From Piscinibacterium candidicorallinum (GTDB lineage: Bacteria > Pseudomonadota > Gammaproteobacteria > Burkholderiales > Burkholderiaceae_C), in contig NZ_CP180191.1 in NCBI RefSeq assembly GCF_047549485.1, positions 1,860,001 through 1,924,000 of the forward strand: a stretch of 64,000 nt of DNA, read 5' to 3'. The position numbers and the translations under genes were made by a program. Each line of letters starts with the position of its first letter. Position 1 is the stretch's first letter. Below are positions 52,226 to 62,153 of the stretch, in pieces. The notes below the pieces were generated by a model. The model did not search any database. It was not told the origin of the DNA and saw only the letters and a list, made by a program, of their open reading frames with translations.

Positions 52226-54502
52226 TTAGAAGCCAGTTCCCACCTGGAACTGGAAGCGTTCGACCCGATCGCCCGGCTTGGAGACGAGGGGCCGACCATA
52301 CGACAGCTTGAGTGGGCCGACCGGCGAGAGCCAAGTCAAGCCCACCCCAGCCGAAAAGCGCATGTCGTTCAGGCGTACACGCTCATTTTCGCCCCACAGG
52401 TAGCCCGTGTCGACGAAGGCGAACATGCGAGCGGTCTTCTCCTTGCCCTGGCCCGGCACTGGGATCTGCAATTCAAGGTTGCCGATCAGGCGCTTGGTGC
52501 CGCCAAGCGCGTTGCCGAGGCTGCCGTCCGAAAGGATCTGCTTGGGCCCCAGCGTGCCGCCTTCGAAGCCGCGCACCGAGCCAATGCCGCCTGCGTACAG
52601 GTTCTTGAAGAACGGATAGGGCCGCTTGCCCAGGCCGTCGGCATACGTGGCCTGTGTATTCAACGCTAATGTGAGCGTCTGGGTCACCGGCCAGAACAGT
52701 TGTTCTTGGTAGTCCAGCTTGTAGTAGGTGAGATCCCCGCCGGAGACTTCGGCATTGAATCGGCGCAGGCCGCCCCGTGTCGGGGCAATCCCGCTGTTCC
52801 GGCTGTCTCGGCCCCAGCCCAGTGTGCCGATTCCGGCGTAGGTCTCCTCGCCATAGCGCAGGATATAGTCTTGATAGCGAATGTCAGAGACATTGCTGAT
52901 GCGGTTGCGCTCCACCGCCAGACCGAGGAAAACCGTGTCGAGATCCGTGAAGGGGACGCCAAAGCGCATGCTCGCGCCCTGCGCTTCAACGCGCACCGGC
53001 GCAAGATTCAGGTTTGCGGTGTTGCTGGTGCGGGTGTAGAAGTCGATCGAGCGCGATACACCATCTACCGTGAAGTACGGATCGACGGTGCTGATGGCAA
53101 GCGCGCGGGATGCGCGTGACGTATTGATCTCAGCCCCGAGGGTCTTGCCGGAGCCGAAGACGTTTGCCTGCGAGATCGAGGCCGTGATCACCAGCTTGTC
53201 GGTGCTGTTGTAGCCCACAGCCGCAGCGATCTGCCCGGTCGCCTTCTCCTTGACGGTGTAGGTCACGTCAATCTGGTCTGCGGTGCCCGGGACCGGCGAC
53301 GTATCCACGTTCACGGTGTCGAAGTAGGCCAGGCGGTCGATGCGGTCGCGCGACAAGCGGATCTTCTCGGAGTCGTACCACGCGCTCTCGAATTGCCGGA
53401 CCTCTCGACGGATCACCTCGTCACGGGTGCGGGTGTTGCCCACGACGTTGACGCGGCGCACATAGGCACGTCTGCCGGGATCAACAAAGAAATCGAATGC
53501 AACGCTGCGCTTGTCCCGATCAATGTTTGGCTGAGGGTTGATGGTCGCAAAGGCAAAACCGAACGCGCCGAGGCGATCGGTCATGGCCTTGACTGACTCT
53601 GTCATGCGATCACCGTTGAAGGTGTCGCCCGCCTTGATCTTGATGAGTTGCCGCAGTTCTTCCGTGCGGCCGAGCGTCTCGCCCGACACCTTGATGTCCG
53701 AGACGGTGTACTTCTCGCCTTCGAACAGGTTGATCGTGATCGAGATTTCCTGACGGTCGGGCGAGATTGAGACCTGAGAGGACTCGATGTTGAACTCGAG
53801 GTAGCCGCGGTTCAGATAGAACGAGCGCAGGCTCTCAAGATCAGCGGAGAGCTTCTGGCGCGAGTACTGGTCATCCTTGGTAAAGAAGGTGAACCAGCCC
53901 GGTGTGCGAAGCACGATCTGGTCACGCAGTTCGCGATCGGAGAACGCCTTGTTGCCGATGAACCGGATATCTTGAATTTTGGCGACTTCACCTTCGTCGA
54001 TCGTGAACGTGACGTTCACTCGGTTCCGCTCGATCGGCGTGATCGTGGTCGCGACCTTTGCGCCGTACTTGCTGCGTGTGAGGTACTGGCTCTTGATTTC
54101 CTGCTCAGCACGGTCGATGACTGCCTTGTCGTAGATTCGTGCTTCGGCGATTCCGACATCGCGCAAGGCCTTCTTGAGCGTGTCGGTGTCGAATTCCTTG
54201 TTGCCGACGAAACTCACGGCCGCGATCGCGGGCCGCTCTTCGATGGAGATGACCACGACGTCGCCTTGGACGTCCACCCGCACATCCTTGAAGAATCCGG
54301 TTGCGTAGAGCGCGCGGATGGTTTCCGACGCAAGTTCGTCGCTGAAGCTATCTCCCACCTTGAATGGCACGTAGCTGAAGACGGTGCCGGGTTCAGTGCG
54401 CTGGATCCCTTCGACGCGAATGTCCTTGATGACGAAGGGCGCGGCAGCAAAAGCCGGCGCGATCATTGCTGAAGCCAGCAATGCAATGAGAAGTCGCGAC
54501 AT
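52226..54502 (-). CDS. bamA: Outer-membrane assembly factor BamA
   Basis: The start at 54502 (MSRLLIALLAS) gives a proper signal peptide; the longer frame does not. The 758-residue protein has five POTRA domains (KDIRVEGIQRTEPGTVF start, about 25-420), the beta-barrel and a terminal Phe (VGTGF). The barrel holds the conserved VRGFEGGTLGP. It folds and inserts outer-membrane proteins. It follows rseP and precedes skp, as is normal. Confidence 0.97.
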   Translation of the reverse strand: MSRLLIALLASAMIAPAFAAAPFVIKDIRVEGIQRTEPGTVFSYVPFKVGDSFSDELASETIRALYATGFFKDVRVDVQGDVVVISIEERPAIAAVSFVGNKEFDTDTLKKALRDVGIAEARIYDKAVIDRAEQEIKSQYLTRSKYGAKVATTITPIERNRVNVTFTIDEGEVAKIQDIRFIGNKAFSDRELRDQIVLRTPGWFTFFTKDDQYSRQKLSADLESLRSFYLNRGYLEFNIESSQVSISPDRQEISITINLFEGEKYTVSDIKVSGETLGRTEELRQLIKIKAGDTFNGDRMTESVKAMTDRLGAFGFAFATINPQPNIDRDKRSVAFDFFVDPGRRAYVRRVNVVGNTRTRDEVIRREVRQFESAWYDSEKIRLSRDRIDRLAYFDTVNVDTSPVPGTADQIDVTYTVKEKATGQIAAAVGYNSTDKLVITASISQANVFGSGKTLGAEINTSRASRALAISTVDPYFTVDGVSRSIDFYTRTSNTANLNLAPVRVEAQGASMRFGVPFTDLDTVFLGLAVERNRISNVSDIRYQDYILRYGEETYAGIGTLGWGRDSRNSGIAPTRGGLRRFNAEVSGGDLTYYKLDYQEQLFWPVTQTLTLALNTQATYADGLGKRPYPFFKNLYAGGIGSVRGFEGGTLGPKQILSDGSLGNALGGTKRLIGNLELQIPVPGQGKEKTARMFAFVDTGYLWGENERVRLNDMRFSAGVGLTWLSPVGPLKLSYGRPLVSKPGDRVERFQFQVGTGF

Positions 54503-54539
54503 TGTGGGTTGAAACCTATGCGATGCCATGCCTAAGGCA

Positions 54540-55883
54540 TCAGGATGCAGGCAGACGCCTGATGACATCGTTGGATAGCGCGATGGCCATTACCAGCCCC
54601 AGGACGATCAACCCGACACGCTGCCCCAACAGCAGCGCGCGCTCCGAGGGGGCTCGTCCCGTCATCGCTTCGTAGGCGAAATATAGCAAATGCCCCCCAT
54701 CCAACTGGGGGATAGGCAGCAGGTTGAACACAAACAGCCCCACGCTGACAACCGCAAGAAAGCTCAGGAATGAGATGAGCCCGAAGCTCGCGGATTGGGT
54801 CGCAACATCGGCGATCGTGATCGGTCCGCTCAGATTCGAAAGTGCCGCCTGGCCCGTCGCGATTTGCCACAACATTCGAACGGTCATCGCGGTCATATCC
54901 CAAGTCTGCTTTGCGGCCACAGCAACTGCGGCAAGCGGTTCGAAGCGTTCGGTGACGCGTTCGGGGCCAGTGAACCGGACCCCGATCACGCCGGTGCGTA
55001 CCGAGCCCGCGGAGAGCTTGGGCACGATGGAAAGCTGCAGCGTTTGACCTGCACGCAGCACGGTGAGACTCAGTGCCCGCTCGGGCGACGCCCTGACGAT
55101 TGAGGCCAGATCGGCACCGGATTCGATGGCGACTTCACCCGCTTGAAGTACGCGATCACCGGGCTGCAAGCCGGCAGCTGCCGCCGCTCCTCCTGCGCTC
55201 ACCTCGGCAATGACTGCCGGACCGGCATACGGCACCATACCGAGGCGCGAGAGAATATTGCCATCGATATCTGCCCTGCTCAGCCCCGAGAAGTCAAGGG
55301 TGAGGACCTTCCCGTCCATTGATGTAGCGCCCAACGGGCGGACACGAACATTCACCTGATCTCGCGCTGTGGCGCGGCTCAACAAACGCATGCTCGCGTC
55401 TCGCAGACTGAGCACCGACTCATCGTCGACGGAGAGCACCTGAACGGGCTCAGTGAAGCCGGCACGCGCAAACAGGCTACCCTCGGTAGATCTCGCAAGC
55501 TGCGGCGCGGTTGCGGTGCTTCCGACCACCGCAATCAACCAGTACAACACTGCGGCAAGTATCAAGTTGGCGAGTGGCCCCGCGGCGATGATGAATGCAC
55601 GATTGCTCAAGGGCTGGGCAGAAAAGTGACCAGGCGATGCTGCAGTCCTGTCGTCCGCCGAACTTCGGCCTTCGTCCATCGCGACATAGCCCCCAAGCGG
55701 CACAGCGGAAACCGCCCACTCCACGCCGGTCTTTCTCGAGACGCGAGATAACAGGACTGGCCCAAACCCAAGCGAAAAGCGTTGGACTCGCACACCGCAG
55801 CGTCTGGCAGCCCAGTAGTGCCCCAGCTCGTGCCACACAACTAGCACGCTGACGGTCAGCAGAAAGTACGCGATCTGCTGCAC
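54540..55883 (-). CDS. rseP: Site-2 protease RseP
   Basis: A 447-residue inner-membrane zinc protease. The HELGH active site is in the first helix (18-22), two PDZ-like domains lie in the periplasmic part (about 120-300), and LPIPQLDGGHLL provides the third zinc ligand near the C-terminus. It cleaves membrane-spanning anti-sigma factors in envelope stress and leftover signal peptides. It lies 6 bp after dxr. Confidence 0.95.
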   Translation of the reverse strand: MQQIAYFLLTVSVLVVWHELGHYWAARRCGVRVQRFSLGFGPVLLSRVSRKTGVEWAVSAVPLGGYVAMDEGRSSADDRTAASPGHFSAQPLSNRAFIIAAGPLANLILAAVLYWLIAVVGSTATAPQLARSTEGSLFARAGFTEPVQVLSVDDESVLSLRDASMRLLSRATARDQVNVRVRPLGATSMDGKVLTLDFSGLSRADIDGNILSRLGMVPYAGPAVIAEVSAGGAAAAAGLQPGDRVLQAGEVAIESGADLASIVRASPERALSLTVLRAGQTLQLSIVPKLSAGSVRTGVIGVRFTGPERVTERFEPLAAVAVAAKQTWDMTAMTVRMLWQIATGQAALSNLSGPITIADVATQSASFGLISFLSFLAVVSVGLFVFNLLPIPQLDGGHLLYFAYEAMTGRAPSERALLLGQRVGLIVLGLVMAIALSNDVIRRLPAS

Positions 55884-55889
55884 TGCGGA

Positions 55890-57062
55890 TCAGGCAGGAA
55901 AATGCAATGCGGCGATCCGACGGGCTTCGGCGTCGAACGCCTCGATCGCCTCTAGGCTGTCGAGCGGTTGGACCTTTACCCGCTCAAGCACGTCACTTAC
56001 GATCTGGCTGATGCCCTGAAACGAGCATCTGCGCTCAAGAAACGCTTCTACTGCAACTTCGTTCGCAGCATTCAGTGCGACGCACTCCGCATGTCCACTG
56101 GCCAGCGCCTGCATAGCCAACTGCAAGCAGGGAAACCGCTTCAAATCCGGGCGCTCGAACGTCAATCCTGTCAGCGTCCAGGGATCCATAGGCTTCACCC
56201 CGGCAGAAATGCGCTCGGGGATTGCCAGCGCATGAGCGATCGGGGTGCGCATGTCTGGCGAGCCCAGTTGGGCGAGGAACGACCCATCCGCATACTCGAC
56301 CATCGAATGAATCACGGATTGTGGGTGGACGACAACATCGAGCATCTCGGGCATGCAGTCAAAGAGCCAGCGAGCTTCGATTAGTTCCAGGCCCTTGTTC
56401 ATCAAGGTCGCGGAATCTACGGAGATCTTGCGCCCCATGACCCAGTTTGGGTGAGCGACCGCCTGCTCTGGTGTGATCGCAGCGAATCGCTCGGCCGGCC
56501 AGGTACGGAACGGCCCCCCAGATGCGGTAAGCCACAGCTTGCGGACGCCGGACAGCGTGCGCCCCGTCTTGGAGCCGTCGCCTGGCAGGCACTGGAAGAT
56601 AGCGTTGTGTTCGCTATCCAACGGCAGCAGGATTGCGCCACCGGCCTTGACCGTATCGACCATGAAGCGGCCGCCGCTGACGAGCGCTTCCTTATTTGCC
56701 AGGAGGATACGCTTGCCGGCACGGGCGGCAGCCCAGGTCGAGCGCATGCCCGCTGCACCAACAATCGCTGCGACGACGACATCGACCTCGGGCAGCCTCG
56801 CCAGGGCCGACAGGGCCTGTTCCCCATGGCTCACCGCGGGGCCGCTGGCGCCGAACTGCTTCTCGATCGCCGCCGCTTGAGCGGCGTCTGCGACTGCGAC
56901 GTAGCGCGGACGATGTGTCTGGATCAGCTTGGACAACTTGTCCATCTGCCGGTATGCCGACAGTGCGATCACCTCGAACCGCTCTGGGTGGCGCTGGACC
57001 ACGTCCAGCGTGCTATCGCCTATAGAGCCGGTTGCACCAAGTACGCAGATCCGCTGTCTCAT
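55890..57062 (-). CDS. dxr: 1-deoxy-D-xylulose 5-phosphate reductoisomerase
   Basis: MRQRICVLGATGSIGDSTLDV from 57062 is the standard start; the frame also opens 10 codons earlier, overlapping cdsA by 14 bp. The 390-residue enzyme makes MEP in the non-mevalonate isoprenoid path using NADPH. The NADPH site is GATGSIGDSTLD and substrate or metal sites include LLANKEALVSGG, DSEHNAIFQ and SVDSATLMNKGLELIEA. Confidence 0.95.
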   Translation of the reverse strand: MRQRICVLGATGSIGDSTLDVVQRHPERFEVIALSAYRQMDKLSKLIQTHRPRYVAVADAAQAAAIEKQFGASGPAVSHGEQALSALARLPEVDVVVAAIVGAAGMRSTWAAARAGKRILLANKEALVSGGRFMVDTVKAGGAILLPLDSEHNAIFQCLPGDGSKTGRTLSGVRKLWLTASGGPFRTWPAERFAAITPEQAVAHPNWVMGRKISVDSATLMNKGLELIEARWLFDCMPEMLDVVVHPQSVIHSMVEYADGSFLAQLGSPDMRTPIAHALAIPERISAGVKPMDPWTLTGLTFERPDLKRFPCLQLAMQALASGHAECVALNAANEVAVEAFLERRCSFQGISQIVSDVLERVKVQPLDSLEAIEAFDAEARRIAALHFPA

Positions 57063-57078
57063 CCGTGCGCCCAACAAT

Positions 57079-57906
57079 TCACTTGATGACATAAATCAGC
57101 AAGAGGCCCGCGACGGGTAGCACTGGAACCAGTGCATCAATCCGATCGAATACCCCGCCGTGCCCAGGTAGCAAGCGGCTGCTGTCCTTGACCCCAGCTC
57201 GGCGCTTCAGTAATGACTCGAACAAATCGCCAGTGATGGACAAGCCCGCCAAGATCAATAGCGCCAAGAGCGCTCCCGCCAAGCCCCATGCTTCACTGAG
57301 CGCCGCGGGAAAGAGTCCCTTCCCGGCGGGAATGGCGCTCACGACGAGCACGTACAGTGCGACCGCGGCCAATCCACCCATAGCCCCCTCGATGGTCTTG
57401 TTCGGGCTGATAGACGGAGCCAGCTTTCGACGCCCAAGAGCTCGCCCAGCGAAATATGCACCCACGTCTGCCAGCCATACGATCGCGAGCAAGGAAACCA
57501 GACCGAGTGGCCCCAGCTTTGAAAGGATGGCAAATGCGGAACTCAAGCAGGCTGACAACATGAGGACCGGCATGACGGCTTGAAGCACGCGCCCGCGCTT
57601 CAGCCATTCGGGATCTCGAAGCGCTGGCAAGGCAGCGATCAACCACCCCACACAGGCTGCACCAAATAGCCACGGCTCAATCGCCGGGCTGCTACTCCAG
57701 TAAATGGAAAAGCCGAGCCCGGAGACCAGCAGCGCACCTGCGGCACTCCAAGCGCCTGACGCACCAAGAAGGCGAAACCACTCCCAGGCCGCAATCGAGA
57801 TGAATGCCGCAACCAACAGTTGAAACCAGATTGGCACTGCAGCAGCCAGACTCAGCCCAAGAACGATGAGCAAGACCAATGCGGTAATGATGCGTTGCCC
57901 GAGCAT
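57079..57906 (-). CDS. cdsA: Phosphatidate cytidylyltransferase
   Basis: A 275-residue membrane enzyme with about eight helices that makes CDP-diacylglycerol from phosphatidic acid and CTP. The CDS signature is SLLKRRAGVKDSSRLLPGHG, followed by GVFDRIDAL, near the C-terminus. It lies 11 bp after uppS and 16 bp before dxr. Confidence 0.95.
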   Translation of the reverse strand: MLGQRIITALVLLIVLGLSLAAAVPIWFQLLVAAFISIAAWEWFRLLGASGAWSAAGALLVSGLGFSIYWSSSPAIEPWLFGAACVGWLIAALPALRDPEWLKRGRVLQAVMPVLMLSACLSSAFAILSKLGPLGLVSLLAIVWLADVGAYFAGRALGRRKLAPSISPNKTIEGAMGGLAAVALYVLVVSAIPAGKGLFPAALSEAWGLAGALLALLILAGLSITGDLFESLLKRRAGVKDSSRLLPGHGGVFDRIDALVPVLPVAGLLLIYVIK

Positions 57907-57917
57907 GCAGACGCGCT

Positions 57918-58676
57918 TCAGCCAATCGATCCGGGGTGACGCACTTGCTCGCTGGTTCGCCCAAATCGGCGTTCGCGCTGTGCATAGGAAGAAATCGCGT
58001 CGTCCAGCGCTTGCGCATCGAAATCGGGCCAGAAGCGATCGGTGAAGTACAGCTCCGTATACGCGAGCTGCCAGAGCAAGAAATTGCTGATCCGGCGCTC
58101 GCCGCCGGTTCGAATGAACAGGTCGGGTTCAGGTAGATCCCTGAGCACCAATCGAGCAGTGACAAGGTCTTCGGTGATCTCGTCAGCTCGTAGTCCAGGC
58201 TGGTCACGTAGCAATTGCCGGATTGCTTCAAGGATCTCCCACCGTCCACCGTAGTTTGCGCAGACGGTCAAGGTAAGCGTTGAATTGCCCGCGGTGCGGC
58301 GCTGAGCGTCTTCAATTTTGGCCCGAAGCGCAGGATCAAATCGACTCAAGTCCCCAGCAATTCGGAGGCGCACACCGTTGCGCTCCATGCGAGCGATCTC
58401 GTGCTCAAGCGCCGCCATGAAGGTCCTCATCAGGAACCCTACTTCCTCAGGCGGGCGCCGCCAGTTCTCGCTGCTGAAAGCGAATAGCGTCAGGTACTTG
58501 ACGCCTCTCTCGACGCAACGCTTGACCACATTGCGCACAGCCTCTACACCGCGAGCGTGCCCAGCAAAGCGGGGCAGCATGCGCCGCTGCGCCCAACGTC
58601 CGTTGCCATCCATGATGATGGCGACATGACGTGGGACATCACTGCTCGATGGAATGGTCTGCGTCGAGGACTGCAT
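57918..58676 (-). CDS. uppS: Undecaprenyl-diphosphate synthase
   Basis: The ATG at 58676 is chosen; an upstream in-frame TTG at 58706 is less likely. The 252-residue cis-prenyltransferase makes the C55 carrier for peptidoglycan and O-antigen. It shows HVAIIMDGNGRWAQRR with the catalytic Asp, LTLFAFSSENW and DLFIRTGGERRISNFLLWQLAY. Confidence 0.96.
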   Translation of the reverse strand: MQSSTQTIPSSSDVPRHVAIIMDGNGRWAQRRMLPRFAGHARGVEAVRNVVKRCVERGVKYLTLFAFSSENWRRPPEEVGFLMRTFMAALEHEIARMERNGVRLRIAGDLSRFDPALRAKIEDAQRRTAGNSTLTLTVCANYGGRWEILEAIRQLLRDQPGLRADEITEDLVTARLVLRDLPEPDLFIRTGGERRISNFLLWQLAYTELYFTDRFWPDFDAQALDDAISSYAQRERRFGRTSEQVRHPGSIG

Positions 58677-58722
58677 CTGTGCTGCGGGCGAACTGCGAAA
58701 GGCCAAAGGTGATCTTGACGGG

Positions 58723-59283
58723 TCAGACCGTCATGATTTCCTTTTCCTTTTCAGCGACCTGCCGATCCACTTCGGCAATGAACTTGTCAGTCAGCTTCTG
58801 GACTTCGTCTTGGGCACGACGCTCATCATCCTCGGAGGCAAGCTTGTCCTTGACGAGTTTCTTGAGTTGCTCATTGGCGTCTCGCCGGACATTGCGAATC
58901 GCGACCTTTGCGTCCTCGCCTTCCGAGCGCACCACCTTGGTGAGATCTTTGCGGCGCTCTTCTGTCAGTGCGGGCATCGGGACCCGAATCAGATCACCCT
59001 GCGTTGCAGGATTGAGGCCGAGGTCAGATTCGCGGATGGCTTTTTCCACCACCTGCACCATCTTTTTTTCCCACGGCTGAACCGTGATCGTTCTTGCATC
59101 GGCCAGATTGACGTTCGCCACGTTGCCAATCGGCACCATTGAGCCGTAATAGTCCACCTGAATGTGATCTAGCAAGCCGGTGTGCGCCCGACCCGTGCGG
59201 ATCTTGGCAAGACTCGTCTTGAGCGAGTCAGTTGATTTCTGCATCCGCTCCGTGGCGGTCTTCTTGATGTCTGCAACGCTCAT
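58723..59283 (-). CDS. frr: Ribosome recycling factor
   Basis: A 186-residue two-domain protein that splits ribosomes after termination together with EF-G. It shows LAKIRTGRAHTGLLDHI, PWEKKMVQVVEKAIRESDLGLNP, PMPALTEERRKDL and the C-terminal helix. It lies between uppS and pyrH. Confidence 0.97.
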   Translation of the reverse strand: MSVADIKKTATERMQKSTDSLKTSLAKIRTGRAHTGLLDHIQVDYYGSMVPIGNVANVNLADARTITVQPWEKKMVQVVEKAIRESDLGLNPATQGDLIRVPMPALTEERRKDLTKVVRSEGEDAKVAIRNVRRDANEQLKKLVKDKLASEDDERRAQDEVQKLTDKFIAEVDRQVAEKEKEIMTV

Positions 59284-59344
59284 GATTTGAACTCAAAGTC
59301 GCGTGAGTGAAGTTCCGGGCGCAAGCCCGCAAAGGCTGGTTGAC

Positions 59345-60055
59345 CTATAGGTGCACCAGTGTGCCTTCGTCTTCGCCGCGCACGACGCGCATCAGCGCGC
59401 CCTGCTTGAAGATCGAGAATACCTTGATGGGCAAACGCTGATCCCGGCAAAGCGCAAACGCTGTGGCGTCCATCACTTGAAGATTGCGTGCGATGGCTTC
59501 GTCGAAGCTGATCTTGGCGTACATCGTTGACGACGGATCCTTCTTGGGATCGGCGGTGTAGATACCGTCGACTTTGGTGGCCTTGAGCACGATTTCCGCA
59601 CCGATCTCCGAGCCGCGAAGCGCGGCCGCCGTGTCGGTAGTAAAGAACGGGTTGCCCGTGCCGGCCGCAAAAATCACAACCTTGCCTTCCTCGAGGTAGC
59701 GCAGGGCCTTAGGCCGGATATAGGGCTCCGCGACTTGGTCGACGCGAAGTGCGCTTTGAACGCGCGCGACAAGGCCCGCGTGTTTCATCGCATCCTGCAG
59801 CGCGAGGCCGTTCATCAGCGTCGCCAACATGCCCATGTAATCCGCAGTTGCCCGATCCATTCCCGCAGCGCCGCCGGCAACTCCGCGGAAGATGTTTCCA
59901 CCACCGATCACGATGGCCATCTCGACCCCGGAACGGACCACCTCAGCAATGTCACGCACCATCGATTCGATCACGGTGCGGTTGATGCCGTAGGCGTCAT
60001 CGCCCATCAACGCTTCGCCAGATAGCTTCAGCAGGACTCGCTTGTATGCCGCCAT
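59345..60055 (-). CDS. pyrH: Uridylate kinase
   Basis: The start at 60055 (MAAYKRVLLKLSGEAL) gives 236 residues, the family length; upstream frame is intergenic. It phosphorylates UMP to UDP and is a hexamer regulated by GTP and UTP. It shows KLSGEAL, IGGGNIFRGVAG, VQSALRVDQVAEPY and GTGNPFFTTDTAAALR. Confidence 0.96.
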   Translation of the reverse strand: MAAYKRVLLKLSGEALMGDDAYGINRTVIESMVRDIAEVVRSGVEMAIVIGGGNIFRGVAGGAAGMDRATADYMGMLATLMNGLALQDAMKHAGLVARVQSALRVDQVAEPYIRPKALRYLEEGKVVIFAAGTGNPFFTTDTAAALRGSEIGAEIVLKATKVDGIYTADPKKDPSSTMYAKISFDEAIARNLQVMDATAFALCRDQRLPIKVFSIFKQGALMRVVRGEDEGTLVHL

Positions 60056-60118
60056 CGTCGAGTTTCTCCAGTGTGAACGAACTTGAATCATGCCTTTCCG
60101 AGCGCAGGCACCCAAAAA

Positions 60119-60140
60119 AAAGGCGGCTCACGCCGCCTTT
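60119..60140 (-). terminator. Strong terminator after tsf
   Basis: AAAGGCGGC and GCCGCCTTT pair across four bases, and on the minus strand the stem runs into eight T. It lies 4 bp after the tsf stop and separates rpsB-tsf from the pyrH-frr operon. Confidence 0.92.
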
Positions 60141-60143
60141 GCC

Positions 60144-61040
60144 TTACTGCTGGGGTGCTGCGCCCCGAGCAGCGGCCGCCTGGGCCGCAACCTCGGCAGC
60201 GAAGTCGGTCGTCTTCTTCTCAATGCCTTCACCTACAACGAACAGTGTGAATCCGTTGATCTTGGTGCCCTTGCTCTTGAGCATCTGCTCGACGGTTTCC
60301 TTGTCGTTCTTCACGAACGGCTGAGACAGCAGCGCGACCTCCTTCAGATACTTCTGCACGGCACCATCAACCATCTTTGCGACGATCTCGGCCGGCTTAC
60401 CAGACTCCGCAGCCTTCTGCTCGGCCACGCTGCGTTCGGCAGCAATCTTCTCTGCCGGTACGCCAGAGGCGTCGAGCGACAGCGGCTTGGTCGCGGCAAT
60501 GTGCATTGCGACGTCCTTGCCGGCGACTTCGTCGCCGGTGTAGTCCACCACCACACCAATACGTCCATTGTGGATATAGCTGGCGAGCTTGCCCGCAGCT
60601 TCAAGCCGCCTAAATCGGCGAATACTCATGTTCTCGCCGATCTTGCCGACCAAGGCTGCGCGTGTGGATTCGACCGTGCCTTCGCCATACGGCAGAGCGG
60701 ACAGCGCGTCGACATCCGCAGGGTTCACATCCTTGACCATGCTGGCAAGCGCGTTGGTCAGGGCCACGAAGTCGTCGTTCTTCGCGACAAAGTCGGTTTC
60801 GCAGTTGACTTCGATGATCGAACCCAGCTTGCCATCAGCAGAGATGCTCACCGCAATCAGGCCTTCAGCGGCCACGCGGGCAGCCGCCTTGCCAGCCTTG
60901 TTGCCCAGACGGACGCGCAGGATCTCTTCGGCACGCGCGAGATCACCCTCGGCCTCGGTCAGTGCCTTTTTGCACTCCATCATCGGCGCATCGGTCTTTG
61001 CGCGCAGCTCAGCCACCATGCCTGCGGTAATTGCCGCCAT
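60144..61040 (-). CDS. tsf: Elongation factor Ts
   Basis: A 298-residue nucleotide-exchange factor for EF-Tu. The N-terminal domain has LRAKTDAPMMECKKALTEAEGD, and the core contains the TDFVAKNDDF loop that inserts into EF-Tu. It follows rpsB by 138 bp and ends at a strong terminator. Confidence 0.97.
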   Translation of the reverse strand: MAAITAGMVAELRAKTDAPMMECKKALTEAEGDLARAEEILRVRLGNKAGKAAARVAAEGLIAVSISADGKLGSIIEVNCETDFVAKNDDFVALTNALASMVKDVNPADVDALSALPYGEGTVESTRAALVGKIGENMSIRRFRRLEAAGKLASYIHNGRIGVVVDYTGDEVAGKDVAMHIAATKPLSLDASGVPAEKIAAERSVAEQKAAESGKPAEIVAKMVDGAVQKYLKEVALLSQPFVKNDKETVEQMLKSKGTKINGFTLFVVGEGIEKKTTDFAAEVAAQAAAARGAAPQQ

Positions 61041-61178
61041 GTCGTACTCCTGAATCTCAAGTTCTGTTCTGAATGTGCTGCCGATTCTTCAGGCAGCAGA
61101 AAGGGGCGCTAGGCCCCCTTCTGAATTTGCGGTTGAGCCTACAGAGCTCAACCTGGGGCGTCCCGATATGGACTGCGA

Positions 61179-61925
61179 TCAGGCCTCTTCGACCTCGACG
61201 AACTCGTCGCTCGCGCCTTCGGCTGCTTCGACAACCGATTGCACGGACTGCGCGCGCCCTTCCAGAATCGCGTCGGCAATACCTCGAGCGTACAGACGGA
61301 TCGCCTTGGAAGAGTCGTCGTTGCCAGGGATGATGTAGTCGATGCCTTCGGGTGAATGGTTGGTGTCAACCACCGCCACCACCGGGATGCCAAGAGCAAC
61401 GGCTTCGGCCACGGCGATCTTGTGGAAGCCAACGTCCATGACGAAAAGCGCATCCGGCAGCGAGGTCATATCCTTGATGCCGCCGATCGACTTGTTCAGC
61501 TTCTCGAGTTCGCGTGCGAACAGGAGCGCTTCCTTCTTGCTCATACGCTCCAGGCCACCGTCTGCCGCGAGCGCTTCCATGTCCTTAAGACGCTTGATCG
61601 AGCCCTTGACCGTCTTGAAGTTGGTCAGCGTGCCACCGAGCCAGCGGCTGTCAACGAAGGGCACGCCGGCGCGCTGCGCTTCCTCGGCGACGATCTCCTT
61701 GGCCTGGCGCTTCGTGCCGACCATCATGATGGTGCCGCGATTGGCGGACAGGCGACGCACGAACTTGAGCGCCTCCTCGTACATCGGGAGCGTCTTCTCA
61801 AGGTTGATGATGTGAATCTTGTTGCGATGGCCGAAGATAAAGGGAGCCATCTTGGGGTTCCAGAAGCGAGTTTGGTGGCCAAAATGGACACCGGCTTCCA
61901 GCATTTGACGCATGGTCACGGACAT
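61179..61925 (-). CDS. rpsB: 30S ribosomal protein S2
   Basis: The start at 61925 (MSVTMRQMLEAGVHFGHQT) follows AAGGAAA; the longer frame is leader. The 248-residue protein has FWNPKMAPFIFGHRNKIHIINLEKT, VGTKRQAKE, VDSRWLGGTLTNFKT and DTNHSPEGIDYIIPGNDD. It has a leader of about 170 bases that could mediate S2 autoregulation. Confidence 0.98.
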   Translation of the reverse strand: MSVTMRQMLEAGVHFGHQTRFWNPKMAPFIFGHRNKIHIINLEKTLPMYEEALKFVRRLSANRGTIMMVGTKRQAKEIVAEEAQRAGVPFVDSRWLGGTLTNFKTVKGSIKRLKDMEALAADGGLERMSKKEALLFARELEKLNKSIGGIKDMTSLPDALFVMDVGFHKIAVAEAVALGIPVVAVVDTNHSPEGIDYIIPGNDDSSKAIRLYARGIADAILEGRAQSVQSVVEAAEGASDEFVEVEEA

Positions 61926-62104
61926 GACAATTTCCTTGCGGTGGGTTGGGTCTGATGGCCCGGGCGACACCCAGCGCGGCCTGAACCTGACGCTGGACCC
62001 ATCGCACCCGGGTCACGCGATTTGCCGCTTATCGACCTGCAGTGCAGGAACAGAACACGCGCTGTGAGAGTTTTGACTTGAGAAAGCACGCGCGGCAATC
62101 CACT

Positions 62105-62134
62105 ACTATAACAAATTCAAAGACTTACCGCCAA
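62105..62134 (-). promoter_or_regulatory. Likely rpsB promoter
   Basis: On the minus strand TTGGCG (62129-62134) and TATAGT (62105-62110) are 18 bp apart in the divergent space between rpsB and map. Confidence 0.5.
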
Positions 62135-62153
62135 TTTAGGTGCGCGCCCTCCC

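Noticed and set aside
56435..56460. Palindrome ACCCAGTTTGGGT resembling the sulfatase operator
   Set aside because: It lies inside dxr coding sequence, has a different centre and no linked promoter.
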